NCBI RefSeq assembly: GCF_018614075.1
Contig: NZ_JAGGOZ010000053.1
Coordinates: 1 to 64,000 of the forward strand
Direction of reading: 5' to 3'
DNA: 64,000 nucleotides
Origin: Streptomyces sp. ISL-94
GTDB lineage: Bacteria > Actinomycetota > Actinomycetes > Streptomycetales > Streptomycetaceae
Shown here: positions 27,932 to 36,168 of the stretch, piece by piece
How the letters are laid out: each line of letters begins with the position of its first letter
Position numbering within the stretch: position 1 is the stretch's first letter
Program-made: the position numbers and the translations under genes
The notes under the pieces: model-generated
Databases searched by the model: none
Told to the model about the DNA's origin: nothing
What the model saw: only the letters and a program-made list of their open reading frames with translations

Positions 27932-28200
27932 GTGGCTCCGCTCGAGCGGAAGAACGGCTGGACGCCGGCGGAGGAGGCCGGGCATACGGGCCGGGACCGG
28001 ATCCACCGGCTGCTGAACCGAAACCGACTGGGGCTCCGACGAGGTCCTCGACGATGTGCGGGACTACGTGGTCGAGCACCTCGCCGACCCCGAAGCGGTC
28101 CTGATCGTGGACGACACCGGCTTCCTGAAGAAGGAGGACCGTTCGGCCGGGGTCCAGCGACAGTACTCCGGCACCGCCGGTGGACGGAGCACTGCCCCCG
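27932..28200 (+). pseudogene. IS701-family transposase fragment
   Basis: PLERKNGWTPAEEAGHTGRD and RIHRLLNRN, then after a shift [28 protein letters not shown] and [13 protein letters not shown], follow the N-terminal region of IS701-family DDE transposases (first catalytic Asp in VDDTG). The rest of the transposase and both inverted repeats are missing. Confidence 0.8.
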
Positions 28201-28245
28201 GCCGCGGCCGCACCCTCAAGCGCTGTGCGTCATCGCGGACACCCC

Positions 28246-28768
28246 GCGGGCCCTGGTGACGGCCTGCGCGCCAGGCACGGAGGTCCGCTGGCCAAGGCCC
28301 ACGCCGAGGGCGGCCGAACGGTACGCACGGCGGCGTTCGACGCGATGGCGGCGGGGGAGTGGGAGCTCGCACCGGCGCGGTGGCAGGTGACGAGCTGCTG
28401 CTGTGGATGCCGCCGGCGGCATGGTTCAGCGTGCACGCTTTCTACGTCCCCGACGGCGCCACCGGCTACGGAACTGGTACGTCAACTTCGAGCATCCCGC
28501 GACCCGCACCGAGGCCGGGTTCGACACCTTCGACCTGACCGTCGACCTCGTCATCGACCCCGGCCTGGACCGGTTCGCGTGGAAGGACGAGGACGAGTAC
28601 GCCCACCTACGACGGCTCGGCATCGTCACCGATGCCGAGCACCGGGAGGTGGAGCTCGCCCGCGGCCAGGTGCTCGCGATGCTCGCCGACCGGAACGGAG
28701 TGTTCGCGGACGCCGAGGCGTGGGCGGCCTGGCGCTGGCCCCTGGAGCGCTGCCTCAGCGGGCCCTGA
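28246..28768 (+). pseudogene. DUF402 protein gene with frameshifts
   Basis: From about 28246 the frames give [53 protein letters not shown] and finally an intact run NWYVNFEHPATRTEAGFDTF, DLTVDLVIDPGLDRFAWKDE, DEYAHLRRLGIVTDAEHREV to 28768. The order matches DUF402 (nucleotide phosphatase-like) proteins, but at least two single-base shifts interrupt it. Only a 121-residue C-terminal piece could be translated uninterrupted. Confidence 0.75.
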
Positions 28769-28912
28769 CGAAGCGGTTTGCCGCTCCGGTCGGGCCCCGT
28801 GCCGCCCCGATGTTGCCGCTCACCCCCGCTGTCGGCCCGATCCCGGTTCGCGGAGGGGTTCCGTTCCGGCTACGTCCGCGTCCAGAGGCCCGGGTCACCT
28901 CAGTGTCTCCGG

Positions 28913-29662
28913 TCAGCCGTGGGACAGCATGAAGGCGGTCAGGAAGCCGAGCACTGTGGTGAAGCCCGTGAGGAGGTATGCCTGCTCGAAGGCTTCCGGG
29001 ATCATCGTGTCAGCGATCATGGCGAGGATCGCTCCTGCCGCCAGTGCGGTGATCGCTGCCATCGTCGTGCCCGAGGCGTCTCCGAGGAGTGTGTATCCGG
29101 CCAGTGCCGCGAGTGCGCTGATCACTGCGATGGCGGACCACAGGATGAAGACGTATGTCCGGCTGCGGCCGGCCCGCTGCATGCCCGAGGCGCTGGCCAG
29201 TCCCTCGGGGAGGTTGCTGATGAAGACGGCGGCCACGGTGGCCGTGCCCACATGCCCGCCACCGAGGAGGCTGGTGCCGATGACGACCGATTCCGGGATG
29301 CCGTCCAGGAGCGCGCCGACTGCGATCGCGTTGCCGGAGCCCGGCTGTTCCTGCTCGGAAGGCTGCTGTGCGCCGGAACGCTTGCGATGGCGGGCACCGT
29401 GCCGAGCCAGCAGGACATTCGCCGCGGAGTACAAAGCCGCCCCGGCCACCGCCCCGGCCACCGTCGGGACCGTACCGCCCAGCTCGTGAGCCTCGGCCAT
29501 CAGATCGAAGGAGACTGCAGAGATAAGCACTCCACTGCCGAATGCCATGATCAGGGCTACCCACCGCGGCGGAACGGAAAGGAACGATCCGGCCGCAGCT
29601 CCCACCAGGAGCGCTGCTCCTGCACATAGCCCCCACCCACCTGCCGCCAACGCGCCGGCCAT
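28913..29662 (-). CDS. ZIP-family metal transporter
   Basis: A 249-residue integral membrane protein with about eight helices and a His-containing loop (LLARHGARHRKRSGAQQPSE) between helices III and IV. GALLDGIPESVVIGTSLLGG and FISNLPEGLASASGM are the conserved helices IV and V with metal-site residues. ZIP proteins move zinc or other divalent metals into the cytoplasm. The second of two close Met codons (29662) suits the AGGAGG site; the first (29668) is too close to it. Confidence 0.87.
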   Translation of the reverse strand: MAGALAAGGWGLCAGAALLVGAAAGSFLSVPPRWVALIMAFGSGVLISAVSFDLMAEAHELGGTVPTVAGAVAGAALYSAANVLLARHGARHRKRSGAQQPSEQEQPGSGNAIAVGALLDGIPESVVIGTSLLGGGHVGTATVAAVFISNLPEGLASASGMQRAGRSRTYVFILWSAIAVISALAALAGYTLLGDASGTTMAAITALAAGAILAMIADTMIPEAFEQAYLLTGFTTVLGFLTAFMLSHG

Positions 29663-30051
29663 GGCCATCCCTCCTGCTCGCCGTCCCTGTCGGTAGTGTC
29701 GCCTGCCCTGCAGCGGCTCACACATCCGCCGCGCGACGCCGCCGTTGAGTGGGTCGCCTACGCCAGGCGCGCCTCGACCGAGTACCTCGCGGCACGGGCC
29801 GAGGACCAGAAGGAGACACCCGCGACCGGCGATCGCCGGTGAAGAGGACAAGATTCGTGCAGCGGCGGGGCAATCGATAGGGTGCCAGGTCACGACCGCA
29901 CCCGGTTCGAACCACGGGCAAGTCAGGGCTCTGCCGCAGTTCGTGACACCTCCACAGCTGCCATGCCGGCACTTTCCTGCCCGGGTCTCGGGCACGGGGC
30001 GATCTTCACGGCCGGGCAGTCGGGCCCCGGTCGACGGGTCAGGAGGAACGA
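29663..30051. other. intergenic region between divergent ZIP and IMPDH genes
   Basis: No gene is supported. A plus-strand frame (RDAAVEWVAYARRASTEYLA near 29735) may be a scrap of a lost gene. Promoters for both flanking genes should lie here. Confidence 0.45.
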
Positions 30052-31548
30052 GTGGCACAGATCATCGCCGAGGTCTCAAGAACGTTCAACGAGTTTCTGC
30101 TCTTGCCGAACCGGACCCGGACCGACTGCTCGCCCGCGACGGTCGACCTGCGCACGCCCCTGGTGCGGCACGTCGTGGGCGAGCAGTCGGCGATCGAACT
30201 CGGCTCCCCGTTCACGTCCGCGATCATGCAGGCTGTCAGCACACCGGAACTCGCGATTGCGCTCGCGCGCAACGGCGGCCTCAGCTTCCTGCACCACAAC
30301 CAGTCGGTCCAGGACCAGGCCGCAGCCGTCCGCCAGGTGAAGAACTTCAAGGCCGGGTTCGTCACCAGCGACACCAACGTCCGCCCCGACGACAGCCTGA
30401 GCCACCTGGTCGCCGTCATGCAACGCACCGGTCACAGCACCGCCGCGGTCACCCACGACGGCAGCGCCACCGGCCGGCTGCTCGGCCTGGTGACCTCCCG
30501 CGACTTCCACCCCCAGCGACACAACCTCGACGGACCGGTGGGCGGTCGGATGACCGCCATCGCCGACCTGCCGCACGCCGGGGCCGACACCACGCTCTCC
30601 GAGGCCAACGCGCGGCTGTGGGACGAGCGGCTGGACTGCCTCCCCGTCCTGGACGCCGAGGGCCACCTGCAGTATCTGGTGTTCCGGTCCGACTACGCGG
30701 ACAACAAGCGCTTCCCGGACCAGGCCGTGGACACCGCCAAGCGCCTGCGCGTGGGCGCGGGCGTCAATACCCACGACTACCAAGAGCGCGTCCCCGCCCT
30801 GCTGGAGGCAGGCGCGGACGCCCTGTGCTTCGACTCCTCCGACGGCTACAGCGACTGGCAGGCGCAAGCCCTGACCTGGGTGAAGAAGCACTACCCGGAG
30901 ATCCCGATCGGCGGCGGGAACGTGGTCGACGGGGAAGCTTTCACCTTCCTCGCCGAGGCCGGTGCGGACTTCGTCAAGGTCGGCGTGGGCGGCGGCTCCA
31001 TCTGCATCACCCGCGATCAGAAGGGCATCGGCCGCGGCCAGGCAAGCGCGGTGCTGGACGTCGCCGCGGCCAGGGACGCCTTCCGCGAGCGCACCGGCGA
31101 GTACGTGCCGATCTGCTCCGACGGCGGCCTGGTGCACGACTACCACGTGGCCCTGGCGCTGGCGATGGGAGCCGACTTCGTCATGATGGGGCGTTACTTC
31201 GCCCGCTTCGACCAAGCGGCCGGCGCGAAGCTCCCCACCCGGGACGGCTTCGTGAAGGAGTACTGGGGCGAGGGCTCGAACCGTGCCCGCAACTGGCAGC
31301 GGTACGGACAGGGCGGCCAGGGCCTGATCTTCGAGGAAGGCGTCGACGGCTACGTCCCCTACGCCGGCGACCTCAGTGAAGGGCTCGCCCTGACCATCGC
31401 CAAGCTCAAGACCACAATGGTGTCCTGCGGCTCCGCCACTCTTCCGGAGTTCCAGTCCACGGCCCGGCTGACCCTGGTTTCCGATCAGAGCTTCCAGGAG
31501 AGCCACGCCAACGTCACCCTGCGGGACACACCGGCGACCGTCGCCTGA
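30052..31548 (+). CDS. guaB: inosine-5'-monophosphate dehydrogenase, Clostridium/Tritrichomonas type
   Basis: A 498-residue IMP dehydrogenase catalysing the NAD-dependent oxidation of IMP to XMP, the committed step to GMP. N-terminal barrel residues SAIMQAVSTPELAIALARNG are followed by a two-CBS module (about 100-220), the catalytic loop GGGSICITRDQKGIGRGQ with the nucleophile Cys318, and the mobile flap EYWGEGSNRARNWQRY with the Arg-Tyr dyad. Loop and flap match the protozoal/Firmicutes clade rather than the usual actinobacterial GuaB (SICTTR loop), so this is probably a second, horizontally acquired enzyme. GTG start with AGGAGG upstream. No purine neighbours; an inhibitor-resistant isozyme is a possible role (inference). 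Confidence 0.92.
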   Translation: MAQIIAEVSRTFNEFLLLPNRTRTDCSPATVDLRTPLVRHVVGEQSAIELGSPFTSAIMQAVSTPELAIALARNGGLSFLHHNQSVQDQAAAVRQVKNFKAGFVTSDTNVRPDDSLSHLVAVMQRTGHSTAAVTHDGSATGRLLGLVTSRDFHPQRHNLDGPVGGRMTAIADLPHAGADTTLSEANARLWDERLDCLPVLDAEGHLQYLVFRSDYADNKRFPDQAVDTAKRLRVGAGVNTHDYQERVPALLEAGADALCFDSSDGYSDWQAQALTWVKKHYPEIPIGGGNVVDGEAFTFLAEAGADFVKVGVGGGSICITRDQKGIGRGQASAVLDVAAARDAFRERTGEYVPICSDGGLVHDYHVALALAMGADFVMMGRYFARFDQAAGAKLPTRDGFVKEYWGEGSNRARNWQRYGQGGQGLIFEEGVDGYVPYAGDLSEGLALTIAKLKTTMVSCGSATLPEFQSTARLTLVSDQSFQESHANVTLRDTPATVA

Positions 31549-31573
31549 GAAGCCGCCAAGAGCCACGAACTAC

Positions 31574-31620
31574 TGGCGGGAGGGGGATTAGTGCACAGTC
31601 GGAATAGCCCCCTCCCGCCA
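31574..31620 (+). terminator. 13-bp hairpin downstream of the IMPDH gene
   Basis: TGGCGGGAGGGGG (31574-31586) and its exact complement (31608-31620) enclose a 21-nt loop starting 25 nt after the guaB stop. It also lies downstream of the EamA remnant on the other strand. Confidence 0.75.
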
Positions 31621-31675
31621 GGAATCCACGAGATCGAACGCGGGGCGCTCACCCAGTACTACGGTGCCCCTGCGC

Positions 31676-31903
31676 TCACCTTGCCAGCGCGCAGGCAAGG
31701 GCGGCAGGGGTGGGGGGATGCTGCCAGAGCACCAGGGCGCCGACGGGGAGGTAGAGCGCGCCGGAGACGGCCGAAGCGGCAGCCGAGCCCTCCAGACCGG
31801 GCAGGCCCCGGCCGACGGCGCGGTTGAGCAGGATGTAGCAGCCCCAGCACACCGCGGCCAGGAGCGCCAGGCCCATGCCCAGGTAGTCGGTGAGCTGAAG
31901 CAC
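31676..31903 (-). pseudogene. EamA/DMT transporter internal fragment
   Basis: YLGMGLALLAAVCWGCYILL, NRAVGRGLPGLEGSAAASAV and ALYLPVGALVLWQHPPTPAA match the start of the second half of DMT-superfamily EamA transporters. The preceding five helices and everything after the second remaining helix are missing. Its 5' end is abutted and overlapped by an oppositely oriented LysR fragment. Confidence 0.75.
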
Positions 31904-32759
31904 CTGCGCTGCTTGGTCGCGATCGTCGACACGGGCAGCTTCACGGACGCGGCCTTTGAATTGGGCGTCTCCCAGGCCGCCGTCTCCCGGAACCTGCTCG
32001 CTCTGGAAAAGATCCTCGGGGTGCGGCTACTGCACCGCACCAGCCGGACGGTCGTTCCCACCACCGCGGGCGTGCGGGCCCTCGCCCGCGCACGCCCGCT
32101 GCTCTCCGCCGCCGCCGAACTCGTCACCGAGGCCTCCACCGGCCACAGCCGCCTGCACATCGGCCACGCCTGGTCCGCCTTCGGCCGTCACACCACCGAA
32201 TTCCAGCGCCGCTGGCACCACAGCCACCCCGAGACCGAACTCCGGCTCATCCGCCACAACTCCTCCACCGGCGGGCTTGCCGAGGGGCTCTGCGACCTCG
32301 CAGTCATCCGCGCCCCCCATCGACCTCAAGCCCTGGTCACACGCCCTCGTCGGTCACGAGCACCGCTACGTGGCCCTCGCCTCCGACGACCCATGGGCCC
32401 GCCGCCGAAGCATCCGCCTGGAAGAAATCGCCACCCGCACCCTCGCCATCGACCGCCGCACCGGCACCACCACCCTGGACCTGTGGCCAGAAGACGAACG
32501 GCCCGCCGTCGAGTACATCCACGACATCGACGACTGGCTCGCCGCCATCGCCACCGGTCGCTGCGTCGGCGTCACCCCCCAGGCCACCGCCGCTCAGTAC
32601 CGCCGCGACGGCATCACCTACCGCCCCCTGCGCGACGCCGATCCCGTCCCCGTCCACCTCATCTGGCGCCGCCAGGACCCCCACCCCGCCACCCACGCCG
32701 CCCTCGCCCTCGCCATCGACCTCTACCGCGAGACCGGCATGCCGCGCGCACTCGCATAA
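31892..32759 (+). pseudogene. LysR-family regulator, start lost and frameshifted
   Basis: Residues read ELKHLRCLVAIVDTGSFTDA, AFELGVSQAAVSRNLLALEK (winged HTH), then HIGHAWSAFGRHTTEFQRRW and GGLAEGLCDLAVIRAP. Near 32313 the frame shifts by one and continues ALVGHEHRYVALASDDPWAR, DRRTGTTTLDLWP and IATGRCVGVTPQATAAQYRR to a TAA at 32757. No in-frame ATG/GTG precedes the HTH. The EamA fragment begins within the same few bases on the other strand, so both were cut by one event. Confidence 0.8.
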
Positions 32760-32770
32760 ATGACCATCTA

Positions 32771-32841
32771 TGAGAGTTCTGCGAGATCCGTCCCGACACC
32801 GCAGCCCTGTAGGTGACAGCTCCGTGCACATGCACATTCGC
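32771..32841 (+). pseudogene. NUDIX hydrolase fragment, part before the transposon
   Basis: The frame PVGDSSVHMHIR, ending exactly at the target-site duplication, continues across the transposon into PIEANAAKGEPDHQHF at 39258. Together they match the end of a NUDIX domain (typically VHIDVHPI.ANPAKGEP.H.H). The NUDIX N-terminus, including the Nudix box, is already missing upstream, so the gene was truncated independently of the transposon. Confidence 0.7.
32837..32841. repeat. target-site duplication, left copy
   Basis: TTCGC directly precedes the left terminal repeat and recurs at 39253-39257. The shared string can be read as six bases (ATTCGC) because the element's last base is A, but five bases gives TG...CA ends and matches Tn7-family duplications. 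Confidence 0.9.
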
Positions 32842-32867
32842 TGTGCCGGGACGCGGTAGTTGGAACC
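32842..32867 (+). repeat. left terminal inverted repeat
   Basis: The sequence begins TGTGCCGG and continues GACGCGGTAGTTGGAACC. Its inverted counterpart at 39227-39252 is identical in the inner 18 bases and differs at two of the outer eight. Confidence 0.92.
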
Positions 32868-32910
32868 ATCGGGTTGTGGCGACCTGGTGGTTCATCCCGC
32901 GCGGGACACA

Positions 32911-32974
32911 CATGTTGGAAGCAAATAGTCACGCTTCTTGCAACCTTCGGCGAATTGCCATCCTTGTTGGAACC
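32911..32974 (+). repeat. subterminal TnsB-type binding repeats, left end
   Basis: GTTGGAA recurs in direct orientation at 32859, 32914 and 32966, the last as GTTGGAACC identical to the terminal copy. Spacing of about 52-55 nt inside the left end is typical of multiple transposase-binding sites in Tn7-like ends. At the right end a GTTGG copy (39209-39216, inverted) lies just inside the terminal repeat. Confidence 0.7.
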
Positions 32975-33025
32975 AGTTCCGGGCAACCAGCGCCCCGAGG
33001 GCCGATGGGGCATTTCTCTGGAGGC

Positions 33026-33874
33026 ATGAGGTCGAGCGAAAGCCCGCGTACAGCGGGGCGTACGGCAGCAGGGGTACCGGCTGGGCCGGTGTGGTCGCAC
33101 AGTGCGGCCTGGGGTGAACTCCTTGTCGCGGTGTCCGTCGAGGCGGGGAAGGCCGGCCTCGACTTGGATGAAGACTGGCCCAGCCGGTGGACGGTGATGT
33201 GGAAGACGGGCAGTGAGCAGGTGTCCTGTTCGGTCCGGGAGCTCATCCGGGCACCGCTGGTGGATGGTGACCCGATCCGTCATTTCTCGTGGCGGCGGGA
33301 GCAAGGCCACCGCCCGGGGTTGCAGTTCATGGTCAGTACCGGCCGTCACCACGGCGCGGAGAGTCTGGAGGAGGCCCGGCTGTTGCTGGCCCTGGACTTC
33401 GCCGGGGACCTGGTCGACGTCGTCTCGCAGCCGCTGAGGCTGCGGTTCGGCACGGTGGACAAGCGCCGGAACCACACGCCGGATTTCCTCGCGGTGACGC
33501 GGTCGGGAATCTGGCTGATCGACGTACGCCCGGAGCCTTTGATCAAGGAGGAGGACCGGGAGTCCTTCGCCGCGGCGGCCGAGGTCGCGCTCGCCTGCGG
33601 CTGGCATTACGTGGTGGCGGCCCGCTGGCGCGATCATGTCTTGGCGGCCCTCGACGCTCTCTCTTCGAGGCGGCGGCCGTTGTCCGACCCGCTGGGCCTG
33701 CGGCCGGGGCTTGTGGAGTCCGCGCGGCAGGGCCTGACGTTCGGCGAGCTCGCCGCCACGGCTGCCTACGAACCCCTGGCACGGGCCCAGTTGCTGCACC
33801 TGCTCTGGCACCGCAGGCTCGGGGTGAACCTCGCCGAGCCTCTGGGCGACTGTTCACCGGTGGTGGTGGCATGA
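33026..33874 (+). CDS. tnsA: TnsA-like endonuclease subunit
   Basis: A 282-residue protein with a TnsA-type PD-(D/E)xK core: acidic E115/E116 in SLEEARLLLALDF, TPDFLAVTRSGIWLIDVRP with D153 and D166, and Arg168 where QxK/ExK nucleases carry Lys. In heteromeric transposases TnsA nicks the 5' ends while TnsB cuts and joins the 3' ends, allowing cut-and-paste rather than cointegrate transposition. The C-terminal 100 residues (LTFGELAATAAYEPLARAQL) resemble the TnsA DNA/TnsC-contact domain. ATG 33026 lies only one base after GGAGG, so a slightly later start is possible. Its stop overlaps the tnsB ATG (ATGA). Confidence 0.8.
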   Translation: MRSSESPRTAGRTAAGVPAGPVWSHSAAWGELLVAVSVEAGKAGLDLDEDWPSRWTVMWKTGSEQVSCSVRELIRAPLVDGDPIRHFSWRREQGHRPGLQFMVSTGRHHGAESLEEARLLLALDFAGDLVDVVSQPLRLRFGTVDKRRNHTPDFLAVTRSGIWLIDVRPEPLIKEEDRESFAAAAEVALACGWHYVVAARWRDHVLAALDALSSRRRPLSDPLGLRPGLVESARQGLTFGELAATAAYEPLARAQLLHLLWHRRLGVNLAEPLGDCSPVVVA

Positions 33875-36168
33875 GGCCGGCACGAGCGGTGCTGGATCTG
33901 TCGCCCGGGGCCGGGGTGGTGCTGGACGGCACACAGTGGACGGTCGAGCGGCGGGAGCCGCACCTGGGGCGGGTTCAGCTGGTTGCCTCCGATGGGGTCC
34001 GTCAGCAGGTGAGCTTCCGGTTCCTGGCCAACCATCCGGATTGCCGGCCGTCTTCGCGAACGGCGTCGGCTGGTGCTGACCGGGGGCGCCAGTCCAAGGC
34101 GGTCGAGGACTTGAAAAAGGGCCGGCTGGAGCTCGTCGAGCTGAGGATGGCCCATCTTCTGGAGGTGGCGACAGGGTTCCGCAGCGGTGATCGGCTGAGG
34201 CCGGGGCCTGGTGAGCCGAAACCCGAGTACGACCCGGACGCTACGACGCTGACGGGCCGCCGCCGGGCGAAGGTGGCCGAACTGCGGGCGATGGACCGGC
34301 AGCAGGCGAAGCTGCTGGGACTGGACGCGGTCAGCCTGCACACGCTGATCCGGTGGGAGACCGGGCGGCGGCGGTTCGGATTGATCGGCTGCGCGGATGA
34401 CCGCTGGCTGCGGGAGAGCGGCGGCCACCCGGCGGTGACGGAGGAGGTGCGGGAGGCGATTCTCGCGGTCCGTGAGGAGACCCTGCGCGGGGCGAAGGTG
34501 TCGATGCGCACGAAGGACCGCATGATCCGGCAGTACGTCCGCGAGACGTTCGACTCGAAAGAGCCGGACACCGGCGAGGCGCCTGAGCACGCGACGAAGG
34601 TGCCGAGTTATCGGACGCTCTGCCGGGTCTGGAAGGAGTGGTTCGGTCCGGGCGGTGCACGTCAGCGCTATGCACGGTCGGCCGACCTGCCGGTGAAGAA
34701 CGGGCACGTGGTGGTCCACCGACCGGGCCAAGTCGTCGCGCTGGACACCACGGTCCTGCCGGTCATGGTCCGCGACGGCGTCTTCGGCGACCCGATCAAG
34801 CCGCATCTGACGATCGCCCTCGATACCTACACGCATTCGCTGGTCGCGTTCCGGCTCACGCTGGTTTCCGACACGGCGGTGGACGTCGCGATGCTGCTGC
34901 GGGACGTGATGATGCCGCTGCCGATGCGGGCGGACTGGGGCGATGAGCTGGAATGGCCTTACCCGGGCCTGCCTGCGGCCGTCGTCTCGGAGTTCGCCGG
35001 GCACAAGGTCGCCGGCCTGCCGTTCTTCACCCCGGAGACGGTGACCACCGACCACGGAGCCGTCTACCGGAACCACCACCTGGTCGAAGTGCAGCGCGTT
35101 CTGGGCTGCAACATCCTTCCCTCCCGCGTTCTTCGACCGCAGGACAAGGCTGCCTGTGAGCGGGCGTTCGGCACCTGCAGGCAGCTGCTGTTCGAGCTGC
35201 TGACGGGCTACACCGGGGTCGACATCGCCGACCGCGGGGCCGATCCGGCGGCCGATGCCTTGCTGACCGTGGACGAGATGGAACACCTGATCGCTACCTG
35301 GATCGTCAAGATCTGGCAGACGCGCCAACTGGGCGAGTACGCCCCCAGTTGGGACCCCGACGGGGTCCACAGTCCGAACTCTCTGTTCGCGGCTTCGTTC
35401 GCGCAGGCCGGCCTCGCGATGGAGATCCCTTCCCCGGAACTGTTCTACGAACTGCTGCCATCCCACTACGTGCGCATCGACGCCCGGCGCGGAGTGAAGA
35501 TCCGCGGACTTTGGTACGACGACGAGAAGATCCTGCGCGACTACCGGGGCCAGCGCTCGACACGCGGCGGCAAACACAAGGGCCAGTGGCTGATCCGGCG
35601 CGACCCCCGCGACCGGCGGACAGTCTTCTTCCAGGACCCGATCACTCATGCCTGGCACCCTCTGGCCTGGACGGGTCAGCCTGCAGTAGGTCAGATGCCG
35701 GCCTTCGGCGACGCCCGCGTCCGCGACCTGCTGAAGAAGGCCGCATCCTGCGGGATGAAGCCGAAATCCGACACAGAACTGCTGCCGGTGCTATTGGAGT
35801 TGATCGGATCCGCTATCCCGGTCAGCCAGTGGCCCACCCAGATGAACAAGTCGCAGCGAACCGAGCACGCCCGCGAGGTCGCCCAGGCCAAAGCGGCCGA
35901 AGCCGACCGTCCCGCAACGACGCCCGCCGAGTCCGAGGACGCACAGGGACAGGAGGCGGTAGTGACCGTGCTGCAGTGGCCGCAGCGCGCCCGCCAGGCC
36001 CAGGACAGCCTCGACGCCGAGCGCCGCCGACGGCGGGAGGCCACCGTGTCCGCCGCCCCCAAACCCCCGCCCACCCTGGGGGCCGGCTTCCGCACCCGCA
36101 GCGTGTTCGCCCTGCCCGAGGACGACGACCAGGAGGACGCCGATGGCGGACCGCCCAACGCAGGATGA
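33871..36168 (+). CDS. tnsB: TnsB-like DDE transposase
   Basis: A 765-residue transposase of the TnsB/Mu family. N-terminal DNA-binding helices (about 100-250) precede an RNase H-like core with the catalytic triad D292 (VVALDTTVLP), D394 (TTDHGAVY) and E430 (DKAACERAFG); the second Asp and Glu are separated by 35 residues, the classic D,35,E spacing. A Mu-type beta-barrel domain follows (RIDARRGVKIRGLWYDDEKI), then a charged, Ala-rich tail of about 100 residues that in this family contacts TnsC. It overlaps tnsA by 4 nt and tnsC by 26 nt. Confidence 0.92.
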   Translation: MRPARAVLDLSPGAGVVLDGTQWTVERREPHLGRVQLVASDGVRQQVSFRFLANHPDCRPSSRTASAGADRGRQSKAVEDLKKGRLELVELRMAHLLEVATGFRSGDRLRPGPGEPKPEYDPDATTLTGRRRAKVAELRAMDRQQAKLLGLDAVSLHTLIRWETGRRRFGLIGCADDRWLRESGGHPAVTEEVREAILAVREETLRGAKVSMRTKDRMIRQYVRETFDSKEPDTGEAPEHATKVPSYRTLCRVWKEWFGPGGARQRYARSADLPVKNGHVVVHRPGQVVALDTTVLPVMVRDGVFGDPIKPHLTIALDTYTHSLVAFRLTLVSDTAVDVAMLLRDVMMPLPMRADWGDELEWPYPGLPAAVVSEFAGHKVAGLPFFTPETVTTDHGAVYRNHHLVEVQRVLGCNILPSRVLRPQDKAACERAFGTCRQLLFELLTGYTGVDIADRGADPAADALLTVDEMEHLIATWIVKIWQTRQLGEYAPSWDPDGVHSPNSLFAASFAQAGLAMEIPSPELFYELLPSHYVRIDARRGVKIRGLWYDDEKILRDYRGQRSTRGGKHKGQWLIRRDPRDRRTVFFQDPITHAWHPLAWTGQPAVGQMPAFGDARVRDLLKKAASCGMKPKSDTELLPVLLELIGSAIPVSQWPTQMNKSQRTEHAREVAQAKAAEADRPATTPAESEDAQGQEAVVTVLQWPQRARQAQDSLDAERRRRREATVSAAPKPPPTLGAGFRTRSVFALPEDDDQEDADGGPPNAG

